Part shown: positions 8,653-16,764 of the stretch, in pieces
Layout: each line of letters starts with the position of its first letter
How positions within the stretch are numbered: the first letter of the stretch is position 1
Notes under the pieces: model-generated
What the model saw: only the letters and a program-made list of their open reading frames with translations
What the model was told of the DNA's origin: nothing
Database searches by the model: none
Position numbers and translations under genes: made by a program
Origin: HGW-17 sp964516435
GTDB lineage: Bacteria > Myxococcota_A > Polyangia > HGW-17
Assembly: GCA_964516435.1 (NCBI GenBank)
Contig: CAZEZP010000038.1
Coordinates: forward strand, 1-64,000
Direction: 5' to 3'
Length of the DNA: 64,000 nucleotides

Positions 8653-9410
8653 TTTTGCTCCATTGTTTTCTGGATCAGAATGGCTTCGCATTCGGTTTGG
8701 GTCAATTTACAAGGAAAACCATCCACGCGCACCACGACGCCGTCGGCGGCGAAATGATCCACCTCCACCTGGCTTTCCGGGAGCAGGCCGCGATCCAGGA
8801 GGCTGCGCCGCAGTTCCGGGGATCCCTCGATCTTGAGGATGCTCACCCGTTCGCCCGGTAAAGCCGAGCACAGCGAGTTGCGCGGCCGGCAGCAGGGTTC
8901 CCCGGCCGTTTCGTGCTCCCTGCACACCGCGCAGTCGGCATCCAGCGGGTGGGCGCCGCGGCAGGTCTGATAGCGTTGCCAGTAGGTGAGAAACGAGTGC
9001 GGGCACACGTTCAGGAACTCGAAGAACGTCACGAGCCGGTCCATCGCGGTTTCGGAAAGGCTGTGCTCCATGGCGCAGGCCTCGAATTCGGAGGATTCCT
9101 CGTCCATGCGCAGGATTTCGCGGAAGAAGCGCGAGAGCAGTTCATGGCGCGAAAAGATGCGCCGGGCCTGCATCTCCCCTTCCGGGGTCAACTTGATGTA
9201 CTCGCGCTGGACGTATTCCACCAGTCCCAGTTCGGAGAGCCGGCGCATGGCTGGTGAAACGCTGCCGGCCTTCACCTGCCGTGCGTGCACGATGTCCTTG
9301 ACGCGCACGAAACCCTGGGTCTGCGCGAACTGGTAGATGGTGAGCAGGTAATCTTCCAGCGCCTGCGTGAGCCCCGTTTCTTCCTGTTTTTTTCGTGTTC
9401 CGCATGCCAT
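8649..9410 (-). CDS. DtxR/MntR-family metal-dependent regulator with FeoA domain
   Basis: The 253-residue protein starts with a winged helix (residues ~15-75, VRVKDIVHARQVKAGSVSPAMRRL). The dimerisation and metal-binding segment follows, with C112, E115 and H116 in ACAMEHSLSE, matching the DtxR CxxEH ligands. The C-terminal ~75 residues are a FeoA-like SH3 domain (GERVSILKIEG, LLPESQVEVD). The family represses iron or manganese genes when loaded with Fe(II) or Mn(II). A cysteine-rich stretch between the two domains (CRGAHPLDADCAVC, CCRPRNSLC) is unusual and could be an extra metal site. GAGGTG precedes the start, and the stop overlaps the cysteine-rich lipoprotein start. Confidence 0.93.
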   Translation of the reverse strand: MACGTRKKQEETGLTQALEDYLLTIYQFAQTQGFVRVKDIVHARQVKAGSVSPAMRRLSELGLVEYVQREYIKLTPEGEMQARRIFSRHELLSRFFREILRMDEESSEFEACAMEHSLSETAMDRLVTFFEFLNVCPHSFLTYWQRYQTCRGAHPLDADCAVCREHETAGEPCCRPRNSLCSALPGERVSILKIEGSPELRRSLLDRGLLPESQVEVDHFAADGVVVRVDGFPCKLTQTECEAILIQKTMEQK

Positions 9411-9509
9411 GAGACACCTCTTCCATCAATTTCCCCGTACTAACAGAATTCGAGGACGGGTTGAACCGAAAATTTGGCTTTGCCGGAAAAGCCGGCTAGC
9501 ATGCCGGGC

Positions 9510-10373
9510 ATGCAGTTCCGGGCCGCTGTCGGGATTTCCGCATTTTTTTTCCTTTTTGCGAATCTCTCGTGCGGGGCGGGCTGTCTCGATGGCCGCCGCG
9601 CCACGCCCGAACCGGCCGTTTCCACATCATCCGATTCTGCCAGGCCGGCGGCCGCCATGGTGCAGCACTTTGTTCCGGGGCCGGAACTGGCGGGAGGATA
9701 CGAGGAAAAGGCGCCGGCGCCGCCGGGCAAGACGCAGAATCCGCGGCCGCGGCTCCGGGTGCGCTGGTGGATGCCGCGGGTGATTCAACTGCAGAGGAAG
9801 GTGCGTGAAATGCCGGATGCCGAATGGCTGTTCGTGGGAGATTCCATCACGGAAAACTGGCTGGAAGCCGGCGAGGAGACCTGGAGGCTCCATTTCGCCG
9901 CGCGCGCCATCAACGTGGGAGTCGCGGGAGACCGCACCGAAAACATCCTGTGGCGCCTGCAGAACGGGCATCTTCCGGAAAAGTGCGGGAAAATCGGGTG
10001 GATCGTGATGCTGGCCGGCACCAACAACCTCACCGATGGCGATTCTCCGGCCGACGTCGCCCGGGGAATCGGGAGCATCGTGAATCTGCTGCTGGAGCGG
10101 TGCCCGTCGGCGCGCATCCTGCTCATGGGCGTCTTTCCGCGGTCTGGGAGCCGCCTGATGGCCGCCATCCGGGAGATCAACGAGCGCATTTCGGTTCTGC
10201 ACGACGGACGGCGCATCCACTACCTCGATATCAGCGCCTCGTTCCTGGCGTCCGATGGCCGGGTGAATCCCCGCCTGATGCCCGACGGCCTGCATCTGTC
10301 CGTGGAAGGATACCGCCTCTGGGCGCGCCATATCCTGCCGTATCTGCAGAAAGAGGAAACTGAAAATCCGTGA
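9510..10373 (+). CDS. Exported SGNH/GDSL hydrolase
   Basis: This 287-residue protein has an N-terminal hydrophobic export signal (ISAFFFLFANLSCGAGC). It shows all the SGNH blocks: GDSI with nucleophile S112, the glycine block NVGVAGDRTENILWRL, GTNN with N172, and DGLHLS with D259 and H262. The block spacing resembles the PAF-acetylhydrolase IB alpha subgroup. It should hydrolyse an ester in the periplasm or at the cell surface; the substrate is unknown. The start is uncertain: ATG codons at 9501 and 9510 are both possible and neither has a strong binding site. Confidence 0.88.
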   Translation: MQFRAAVGISAFFFLFANLSCGAGCLDGRRATPEPAVSTSSDSARPAAAMVQHFVPGPELAGGYEEKAPAPPGKTQNPRPRLRVRWWMPRVIQLQRKVREMPDAEWLFVGDSITENWLEAGEETWRLHFAARAINVGVAGDRTENILWRLQNGHLPEKCGKIGWIVMLAGTNNLTDGDSPADVARGIGSIVNLLLERCPSARILLMGVFPRSGSRLMAAIREINERISVLHDGRRIHYLDISASFLASDGRVNPRLMPDGLHLSVEGYRLWARHILPYLQKEETENP

Positions 10374-10389
10374 TGATTCCGGGGCGCCG

Positions 10390-11151
10390 TCAAACCATGG
10401 TTTCGGGTTCGGCGGTGTTGCTCACGGGAATGGAGGGCGAGGCCACCACCATTTCGCCCACCTGGGCGGTCCGGGCGGCCGAAACGGCCAGTTCGATGAG
10501 ACCTTCGGAAGATGAGCCATGTTCGGGAAAGAAAGCCGCCCCTGCGCAGAAGGGCGGAAACTGGAATTCGCTGGCCGCCAGGTGCTCGCGGATGCGGTCG
10601 TAGAAGATGCGGGCGCCTTCCAGGTCGGTATCCAGCAGGAGGAACGACAGGGTATCCTCCCCGATGCGGGCGCACACGTCGGTTCCGCGGATCCAGCGGG
10701 CGATGTTCTTCCCGAATACCGACATCATGGACGCCTGCCGCGCGGCATCGGCGCCCGGAGGGAACTGGAACTGGAGCGCCATGACCACCAGCGGGCTCTC
10801 GATGCGCTTGGCGCGCAGGATCTCGCGCTTGAGCAGATCCCGGAATCCGCGCCGGTTGTAGAGGCCAGTCAGACGGTCCTTGGTCGACATGCGCTTGATG
10901 GTGGCCTTGGCGTCCTGCAACTGCGCCGTGCGCAATTGCAGCATGCTTTCGAGTTCGCGCACGGAGCCGCCATCCTGGGTGCTCACGATGAACAGCGAAA
11001 GCAGGCCTGCCAGGAACAGGGGGATGATGGCCACCGACAGCAGGGTTCCAAGACCGTGGTATCCCGTGATCCAGCCCATGGCCAGCGTCACGATTCCCAT
11101 GCCGCCGATGAGGAGGAAATATCCCATCCAGGAAATCATCTTGGAATTCAT
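10390..11151 (-). CDS. Membrane GGDEF-domain protein with degenerate active site
   Basis: The 253-residue protein has two membrane helices (residues ~10-55), a short coiled linker and a GGDEF domain starting at DRLTGLYNRRGF (92-103). Active diguanylate cyclases carry GGDEF or GGEEF. Here the signature is GEDTL (164-168), so the second glycine and both catalytic-loop acids are not in register. The inhibitory c-di-GMP site RxxD is kept as RGTD (155-158), exactly five residues upstream. It is therefore more likely a c-di-GMP receptor or scaffold than an enzyme. It ends convergently against the SGNH gene. Confidence 0.87.
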   Translation of the reverse strand: MNSKMISWMGYFLLIGGMGIVTLAMGWITGYHGLGTLLSVAIIPLFLAGLLSLFIVSTQDGGSVRELESMLQLRTAQLQDAKATIKRMSTKDRLTGLYNRRGFRDLLKREILRAKRIESPLVVMALQFQFPPGADAARQASMMSVFGKNIARWIRGTDVCARIGEDTLSFLLLDTDLEGARIFYDRIREHLAASEFQFPPFCAGAAFFPEHGSSSEGLIELAVSAARTAQVGEMVVASPSIPVSNTAEPETMV

Positions 11152-11291
11152 GTCACTTCACCGTCCATGGTTCCTGCGGTCTTCTGGTTTCGCAAAACCG
11201 CGGGGCCGCTCTCCAGGGGAGATCATCGGCCGTTCGCGGCCAACATGTTAATCAAAACGAACTGGAAGTGCCATACAAAACATGATGCGGA

Positions 11292-12755
11292 TCACGCGTC
11301 TTTGCGGGAACTTTTTTCCAGCATGTTCCGGGCAGGCGAGAAGAGAGGAGAGAGATCGGGCATTTTCGTCTTTTCCGGTTCCGGATTTTCGGGCACGGGG
11401 GCGGTTTCGGCGATTTCCGCCGGCGGCGGCTCGCCTTCGGGAAGTGCATCGGGCGTCGTTTCTTCCGCCGGCTTCTGGGGCCCCGTTGGCTTCTTTCCCA
11501 TGTTCTTGGTGTCGAACAGTTCGCGCACGTCCGAGAGTTCCTCCCACGAAGCCGCCAGGGTCACCTGTTCTCCCACCTGCATGAAGGCGTCGGAAAGTTC
11601 CTGCCACACCAGTGTGGCACCGCCGACATCGCCGTGGATGGGCTGCGAGAACAGGCGCGCCACGCGGGAAAGGGTGATTTTGCGCGCATTTTCCTCTTCC
11701 ATGCCATACTGCCCATCCACATGGAAGAGCAGGCCGTCATCGGCCAGCCGGCGGCAGATCCCTTCCACGACGCCCTGGCTTTCGCCAAGCATCAGGGCCA
11801 GCGTGGACGCATCGTGCAACTGCCGGTTGTGATACATGAAATCCAGGAGGCTCCAGGCCCGCCAGGCCAGAGGCTCGCCGGGAAACACCGCCCAGCGGCT
11901 TTCCGTGATGCGGCGGACTTCCAGGTAGGAGAAACGCTGGAAGACATACGTTACGACGTTTCCCAGAAGGAGGATGAGCCATATATAATAAATCCAGAGC
12001 AGTGCCAGGAACAGGATGCCGATTTCGCCATAGATGCCGAAATACTTGCTGGTGAAGTACTGCGACACCAGCCAGCGGGCTCCCGAGAACAGGCTGAATG
12101 ACACCAGTCCGCCGGCCAGGGCCGCGAAAGCGTTGACGAAGGGGATCGGGACCAGTTTATTGACCAGGAAGAAGAAGAAAATCAGCAGGAAATGTCCCAG
12201 CAGGGGGCTGGAAAGGACGGGAAAGTCCGTACGGCGCAGAAAAACCAGCAATGCCATGACGGGAAGCAGGCTGGCCAGCGTCCAGTAGGTGGAAAACTGG
12301 CTGAAGAACGAGCGGCGCTTGCCCCGCTCGCCCCAGATGGCGTTGATGGCGCTTTCCATCGATACGAAGATCCACACGCTCACCAGCAGGGTGAAGACGG
12401 CGCCCACAGTTCCCAGATATTCCCCGCGGATGCGGGACGCCAGTTTGCGGATCATGGAAACGGCGGCCGGACCGAAGGACGGGAAGAATTCCTTTCCCAC
12501 GTACTGGGCCAGGCCGCTCACCTGCTCGCTCTGTCCCAGCGCATCCACGAACCACAGGCCCAGCGCCGCCAGTGGGACCAGGGAAAAGAGGCTTTCGAAC
12601 GCCAGGGATGACGCCATGCGGAAACAGTCGCGCCGTTCCCACAACCGGAAGACATGCACGAAGAAGCGGTATGGAGCGACGGCCCACCGAATCACCGGGT
12701 GGAAATGCGAAATCGGCTTTCCCAGGTGCCGGCGGATGCGGGCCAGTGGAATCAT
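11292..12755 (-). CDS. YihY/BrkB family inner-membrane protein with Pro/Glu-rich tail
   Basis: The first ~290 of 487 residues match the YihY/BrkB (formerly 'ribonuclease BN') membrane family: MASSLAFESLFSLVPLAAL, FVSMESAINAIWGE, and six or so membrane spans ending LLGNVVTYVFQRF. Residues ~300-410 form a soluble domain that looks winged-helix-like (LMLGESQGVVEGICRRLADDGLL). The last ~70 are a charged Pro/Glu-rich tail. The family's transport role is unresolved. Its ATG overlaps the AtpZ stop by ATGA, so it is coupled to AtpZ rather than to atpB and atpE as might be expected. Confidence 0.88.
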   Translation of the reverse strand: MIPLARIRRHLGKPISHFHPVIRWAVAPYRFFVHVFRLWERRDCFRMASSLAFESLFSLVPLAALGLWFVDALGQSEQVSGLAQYVGKEFFPSFGPAAVSMIRKLASRIRGEYLGTVGAVFTLLVSVWIFVSMESAINAIWGERGKRRSFFSQFSTYWTLASLLPVMALLVFLRRTDFPVLSSPLLGHFLLIFFFFLVNKLVPIPFVNAFAALAGGLVSFSLFSGARWLVSQYFTSKYFGIYGEIGILFLALLWIYYIWLILLLGNVVTYVFQRFSYLEVRRITESRWAVFPGEPLAWRAWSLLDFMYHNRQLHDASTLALMLGESQGVVEGICRRLADDGLLFHVDGQYGMEEENARKITLSRVARLFSQPIHGDVGGATLVWQELSDAFMQVGEQVTLAASWEELSDVRELFDTKNMGKKPTGPQKPAEETTPDALPEGEPPPAEIAETAPVPENPEPEKTKMPDLSPLFSPARNMLEKSSRKDA

Positions 12756-12985
12756 GGCTTCTCCCGGCGGCCGGCATCGCCGTTATTTTTATCGGCAGCC
12801 ACGACGAGCCTGTAGAGGTTGAGGAAGCCCGAGGCCACTCCCAGCGTGAGCCCCGCAAGCATGAGCCAAGGCTCCGTGTCGAATTTCTGGTCGAGATACA
12901 TGCCGGCCACCGCTCCCAGCGCCACGCCTATTCCCAGTTCCAGCCCGGCCAGCGTCAAACGGGCCACTTGCGAGTTCTTCATCAT
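12752..12985 (-). CDS. atpZ: AtpZ/AtpI-like F0F1 ATP synthase assembly protein
   Basis: This 77-residue protein has two membrane helices joined by a short polar loop, LGIGVALGAVAGMYLDQKF and MLAGLTLGVASGFLNLYRL. This is the AtpZ/AtpI pattern, including the conserved GxYLDxxF segment. Family members help assemble the c-ring and have been linked to magnesium or calcium supply. It usually precedes atpB and atpE, but here the next gene is a YihY-family gene, and the other ATP synthase genes lie 7 kb away. ATG at 12985 and 12982 are both possible. Confidence 0.85.
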   Translation of the reverse strand: MMKNSQVARLTLAGLELGIGVALGAVAGMYLDQKFDTEPWLMLAGLTLGVASGFLNLYRLVVAADKNNGDAGRREKP

Positions 12986-13135
12986 GACGGTTCACTCTTT
13001 TTCATTTGCATTTTGCATTTCTTCCGGCGTCCGCGGGCGGACAAACGAGACGATAGGCGATTTTCGACGGCTTGCAAAGAAGAAATTCGGAGGGGGCGCG
13101 CCGTGCGCGGCTGTCGTCCGCTGCCCGCCCGGCAG

Positions 13136-13924
13136 TCAAGGACCATCGGGTTTCGCCGCGGGTTCGTTCAGGCGGTTCATGGCGATCCGGAAGAGTCCCT
13201 CGTGGGTGAGAAGCGGCATGTGCTGCCAGGAAGCCGGCAGGTGTTCCATGACGAAGGGCGCCGTTCCGCCCGTGAGGATCACATCGCGGATTTGCGGAAA
13301 CCTCTCCAGGATGCGCCGCGCGATGCCCTCCACCTGCGCCAGGAACCCGAACCAGGCGCCCGAGCGCAGGCAGGACTCGGTATCCCGCCCCAGCACGTCC
13401 GCGCAGGGACGCGGCTGAACCGCGGGCAGCGCCGTGCGCCGGCTCAGGGCCCCGGCCAGCACTTCCAGTCCCGGCGCGATGACGCCGCCGGCGAAAATGC
13501 CGGGTTCCAGCACCACATCCCAGGTCACGGCCGTGCCCATATCGATGACCAGACATGAAGTTTGCAGACGGCTCCATGCGGCCAGACCGTTGACCAGCCG
13601 GTCGATGCCCGCGAGGTTGGGATGGGGGATGGCCATTTCCAGCGGGACGTCCCGATGGGTCGCGAACGTCGGGGAGATTCCGGTTTCCGACGTCCATGCG
13701 GCCAGGATTCCCGCCACGGCCGGGGCTACGCAGGAAATCGCCATGAACCGGGGTCGGTTGCCGTCCAGCAGGCGCCACCAGGCATCCCGGACGTCGTCGT
13801 GCCGGTCCCGGATGGCGGCGGTCAGGAAGGACTCGCGGGAAAGCAGGTTCCCCGCCTCGTCCCAGAATGCCAGGCGGGTATGGGTATTGCCAGCATCCAC
13901 GGTCAAGATGCACGTCATGCTCAT
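13136..13924 (-). CDS. coaX: Type III pantothenate kinase
   Basis: The 262-residue protein carries the CoaX signatures: VDAGNTHTRL (phosphate loop) near the N-terminus, HPNLAGIDRLVN (pantothenate site), DMGTAVTWDVV, GGVIAPGLEVL and LTGGTAPF. CoaX phosphorylates pantothenate with ATP, the first step of coenzyme A synthesis, in the cytoplasm. It needs a monovalent cation and is not inhibited by CoA. The ATG at 13924 overlaps the preceding stop by ATGA; another ATG two codons later is possible. It is the fourth gene of a run that starts with the PQQ-propeller protein. Confidence 0.95.
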   Translation of the reverse strand: MSMTCILTVDAGNTHTRLAFWDEAGNLLSRESFLTAAIRDRHDDVRDAWWRLLDGNRPRFMAISCVAPAVAGILAAWTSETGISPTFATHRDVPLEMAIPHPNLAGIDRLVNGLAAWSRLQTSCLVIDMGTAVTWDVVLEPGIFAGGVIAPGLEVLAGALSRRTALPAVQPRPCADVLGRDTESCLRSGAWFGFLAQVEGIARRILERFPQIRDVILTGGTAPFVMEHLPASWQHMPLLTHEGLFRIAMNRLNEPAAKPDGP

Positions 13925-14535
13925 GCAGGATCTTCTTCGTCGGGAGAGGGTTCCAGGGTCAGGGCCAAAAGCGGGCGCCGGAAATCGGGGTGGCACAGGA
14001 CCAGTTCATAGATTCCGGGCACGGGCAGCATGAATTCCACGGATTCGCCCAGCACGGGAACGGAATCCATCAGTTGCCCGTCCCGCTTCAGTTCCACGCG
14101 TTCTGGAGCGGCCGTGTTTCCAGGAAACGACAGGGTCAGGCGGGCGGCCGAATGTCCTGCATCCGGGCTCATGGCCAGTTCCACGCCTTCTTCCGTCCGG
14201 GTGCGCACGACGGGAAGGGACGCGCCGGACCCGGAACGGACGCCCGCGGCCTGTGCCTGCCACTGCAGGCTCGAGAGCAGCACGTCCACCTTTTCTCGCA
14301 CGCGGCACACCAGCAGTTCGAACGGATTGGGTGCCGGGGCGCGATTCCATTCGTAGTTTTCCCACTCCGCCACCATTTCCACCATTTCCCGCAGGCCTGG
14401 ATCCAGATCTTCCGGCATGCGTTTCTTCCCTCGCGCCATGTCCACGATGTCATTCAGGTCCGGCCGGAGGGGCGGCGCCTTCTGCGCTTCGTAAAACCGT
14501 TTCAGGATTTCTTCCCAGTTCGAAAAAGCATCCAT
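13921..14535 (-). CDS. Unknown protein between sigma factor and CoaX
   Basis: The 204-residue soluble protein is not recognised. Its N-terminal half is helical and acidic (FSNWEEILKRFYEAQKA, LREMVEMVAEWENYEW). The C-terminal ~90 residues look like a beta-sandwich (LTLSFPGNTAAPERVELKRDG, EFMLPVPGIYELVLCHPDF). It has no signal peptide or membrane helix. GAGGAAGGG precedes the ATG at 14535. It lies directly downstream of an ECF sigma factor, so a role in that regulator's circuit is possible, but it lacks the membrane helix or zinc motif of common anti-sigma factors. Confidence 0.72.
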   Translation of the reverse strand: MDAFSNWEEILKRFYEAQKAPPLRPDLNDIVDMARGKKRMPEDLDPGLREMVEMVAEWENYEWNRAPAPNPFELLVCRVREKVDVLLSSLQWQAQAAGVRSGSGASLPVVRTRTEEGVELAMSPDAGHSAARLTLSFPGNTAAPERVELKRDGQLMDSVPVLGESVEFMLPVPGIYELVLCHPDFRRPLLALTLEPSPDEEDPA

Positions 14536-14598
14536 GGCAGCCCTTCCTCGCTCCAGCGTACGCGGCGGATGGAAAAATCTCGACACCCTCCGGCCCAC

Positions 14599-15243
14599 TC
14601 ATCGAGCCAGCCGCGCCGTGGACAGTTCCCGCACGGCATCGGCTAGTTTATGAATGATTTTATTTTTTTTGCTATAAACAGTATTGATGTTTAATTGTAA
14701 TCTTGTTGCAATTTCTTCTGGTTGTAATTGCAATTCGTAAATCATTTTCAAGAATTCACGATCGCCAGGAGAGAGCATTTCCATGGCGGCTTCCAGCAGG
14801 CGCTGCTCCTCCGCGCGTTCCAGGTGTTCGGCGGGGGACAGGAAGGAGCTGCGGATTTCCTTCTTCTGGAACGTGTCCTCATACGAAACGGTGGAAGCCG
14901 GATTGCGCCGGATATGGTCCACCGTGGCATTGGTGGCGATGATTCCCACCCACGTGCTCAGGCGAAAGCCGCGCTGCGGGTCGAACATGCGCAGTTTCCG
15001 GTAATCGTTCTGCAGAAAGCCGAGAAAGACGCTGCCGATCACATCGTCGATCTCGTCCTCCGTGAAATCCACGGACCACTTGAGAAACACCTTGCGCACG
15101 CAGGATGCCACCAGACGCTGGTAGCGCCTGTAGAACTCGGAAAATGCCCGCGAGTCGCCCTCCAGGATCCGCTCCAGCAGAAGCCGTTCTTCCTGAAGGG
15201 TTTCTTCCCGGTCCGTCATACCGCCGCCATCCGTCCGATTCAC
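14599..15243 (-). CDS. ECF-type RNA polymerase sigma factor
   Basis: This 214-residue protein has sigma region 2 (FSEFYRRYQRLVASC to FRLSTWVGIIATNATVDHIRR) and region 4 (MLSPGDREFLKMIYELQLQ, then the helix-turn-helix around LQLNINTVYSKKNKII). It lacks regions 1 and 3, as in ECF factors. The GTG start at 15243 overlaps the upstream stop as GTGA and has GGAG nine bases before it; an ATG at 15219 is an alternative without a site. The stretch coding for region 4.2 is strikingly AT-rich compared with the rest of the gene. The cognate anti-sigma factor is not obvious. Confidence 0.9.
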   Translation of the reverse strand: MNRTDGGGMTDREETLQEERLLLERILEGDSRAFSEFYRRYQRLVASCVRKVFLKWSVDFTEDEIDDVIGSVFLGFLQNDYRKLRMFDPQRGFRLSTWVGIIATNATVDHIRRNPASTVSYEDTFQKKEIRSSFLSPAEHLERAEEQRLLEAAMEMLSPGDREFLKMIYELQLQPEEIATRLQLNINTVYSKKNKIIHKLADAVRELSTARLAR

Positions 15244-16649
15244 GGGTCGTCTTCTCCTTCTGGGCTGCAGAGATACAACTGTTCCGCCAGGCCGAACAGC
15301 CCAACGAACTCCATTCCCACCAGCAGTTTCCAGTATTGCAGATCCTGGAGCTCGAAAATGGAACTGCGGTAGACCAGCCGTTTTCCCGGCGCCTGCACGC
15401 CCACGACCTCCACTTCCACGGAATCTTCCAGGGGCTCGTCCGCCAGGTTCCGGTTGAGCGCGAGTTTTCTGGCCAGTTCCAGGCCCACGGCCGCGAACGC
15501 CACGTACACGCGGCCCATGGAATCCACCACCGGCTCGCTGACGGCCATCACCCGGGTTTCGTCGTCGGGGGCCAGGTTCAGTTCCGGGGCCGCGTCCATG
15601 ACGACCTTTCCATCAGTGGTCTTCAACCCGACGATGCGGCCGGTCTGCGTTCCGAAGAGGAGGGTGCCGCCGTACAGCGCCAGGGGCGTGGAGATGGTTT
15701 CATTAGAGATAGCCCACACAGAGGCGCCGGTCTCCGTGTCGAAGGCCGCCAGGTTCTTCTGTCCGCGATTGCCGGCGTAGGCGGCATACAGGCGGGCGGT
15801 GGACGGGTCGGCGACGATGGACAGGATCTGGCCGGTGCCCAGGAATTTCGTCCGCCAAAGGACGCGGTTCTTCTTTTTCAGCAGGTCCGTCAGGGAGAAG
15901 GCGACCAATCCGCCGTAGGGATCGGGCAGGATGATCTTCTGGTTCTGCAGGACCGCCAGCGCGGGAAAGCGCCGGGGCGCGTAGTGTCCTCCCAGCGGCA
16001 CTTCCATCAGCGTTTTGCCGGTGGAGACCTGCACGAGGCGCATCACGGCCCGCGGGGATGCCGTCCGGCCCGCCGTGGGGGAAGCCGGCACGTTGCCATG
16101 CACGAGAACCATCTGCTCGCTGATGCGCAGCGGGGGAAACCACAGGGTGGGCGCGGCGTGGGATTCCCGCCAGAGCACGTTGCCCGATGCCTGGCGCAGC
16201 GAGATTTCCCGGCTTCCCACGAAGAGGTAGGTGCCTTCCTGGATCCGGATGCCCTCGGAGGCCGGGAAGCGGGCGCGGCCGAAGCGGTCGCGCAGTTGCA
16301 GGCGGTGGTTGAACTTCCACAGTTCGCCCCGGCTGGAGATCACGTGGAAGAAGCGGTTTTCCTCGTACGCGAAGAACGGGGCGAGGATGGATTTGTCCTG
16401 GATGGAGCAGGTTTCTTCACCACCCGACGTGGGGCCGGAAAACGGGAGTTGCCCGGTGCGCAGGCCGTTGCAGCGGAGTTGATCGCAGGCGAGCGAACTT
16501 TCGGCCTGCACCATGTCGTAGGCGGGGCGGCCCGGCATGCCGGTGAAGGCCAGAAACCCGGCGGCCGCTTCCCGGGGCAGGGATGCCGCCGCATTCGCGG
16601 AGCCGATCATCGGAAAGAGCATGAAAACCGTGGCAATCCATCGGACCAT
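15240..16649 (-). CDS. Exported PQQ-like beta-propeller protein
   Basis: The 469-residue protein starts with a Sec signal peptide (WIATVFMLFPMIGSANA). It then shows repeated beta-propeller blades typical of the PQQ-like fold, for example AAFDTETGASVWAISNETIS and GTQTGRIVGLKTTDGK. Blades of this kind in BamB-like and sensor proteins act as binding scaffolds; no cofactor residues identify an enzyme. The ATG at 16649, with AGGA upstream, was chosen because the open frame further upstream overlaps the divergent EcsC-like gene. Its stop overlaps the sigma factor start, so an envelope-sensing input to the sigma factor is a reasonable inference. Confidence 0.82.
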   Translation of the reverse strand: MVRWIATVFMLFPMIGSANAAASLPREAAAGFLAFTGMPGRPAYDMVQAESSLACDQLRCNGLRTGQLPFSGPTSGGEETCSIQDKSILAPFFAYEENRFFHVISSRGELWKFNHRLQLRDRFGRARFPASEGIRIQEGTYLFVGSREISLRQASGNVLWRESHAAPTLWFPPLRISEQMVLVHGNVPASPTAGRTASPRAVMRLVQVSTGKTLMEVPLGGHYAPRRFPALAVLQNQKIILPDPYGGLVAFSLTDLLKKKNRVLWRTKFLGTGQILSIVADPSTARLYAAYAGNRGQKNLAAFDTETGASVWAISNETISTPLALYGGTLLFGTQTGRIVGLKTTDGKVVMDAAPELNLAPDDETRVMAVSEPVVDSMGRVYVAFAAVGLELARKLALNRNLADEPLEDSVEVEVVGVQAPGKRLVYRSSIFELQDLQYWKLLVGMEFVGLFGLAEQLYLCSPEGEDDP

Positions 16650-16705
16650 GGAGGATCCTGCCTTGCGCGAGAAGGAAAAAAGGGATCTGTACAAGGCGAA
16701 CGGGA

Positions 16706-16741
16706 TTGTATACAACCGGTTGCGGGGAATCAACCGCAACC
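16706..16741. promoter_or_regulatory. Two adjacent palindromes in a divergent promoter
   Basis: TTGTATACAA (16706-16715) is a perfect 10-base palindrome. Two bases later GGTTGCGG (16718-16725) and CCGCAACC (16734-16741) form a perfect 8-base inverted repeat around an 8-base loop, ending just before the AGGAGG of the gene at 16765. The region separates the propeller gene (minus) from the EcsC-like gene (plus), so either could be regulated. The inverted repeat could also fold in the mRNA leader. Confidence 0.45.
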
Positions 16742-16764
16742 TTGCATTTCGCAGGAGGCCCGCC

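Noticed and set aside
7195..8757. 520-codon plus-strand frame
   Set aside because: It is the complement of the cysteine-rich lipoprotein; Gly/Ala/Arg-rich low-complexity sequence without motifs.
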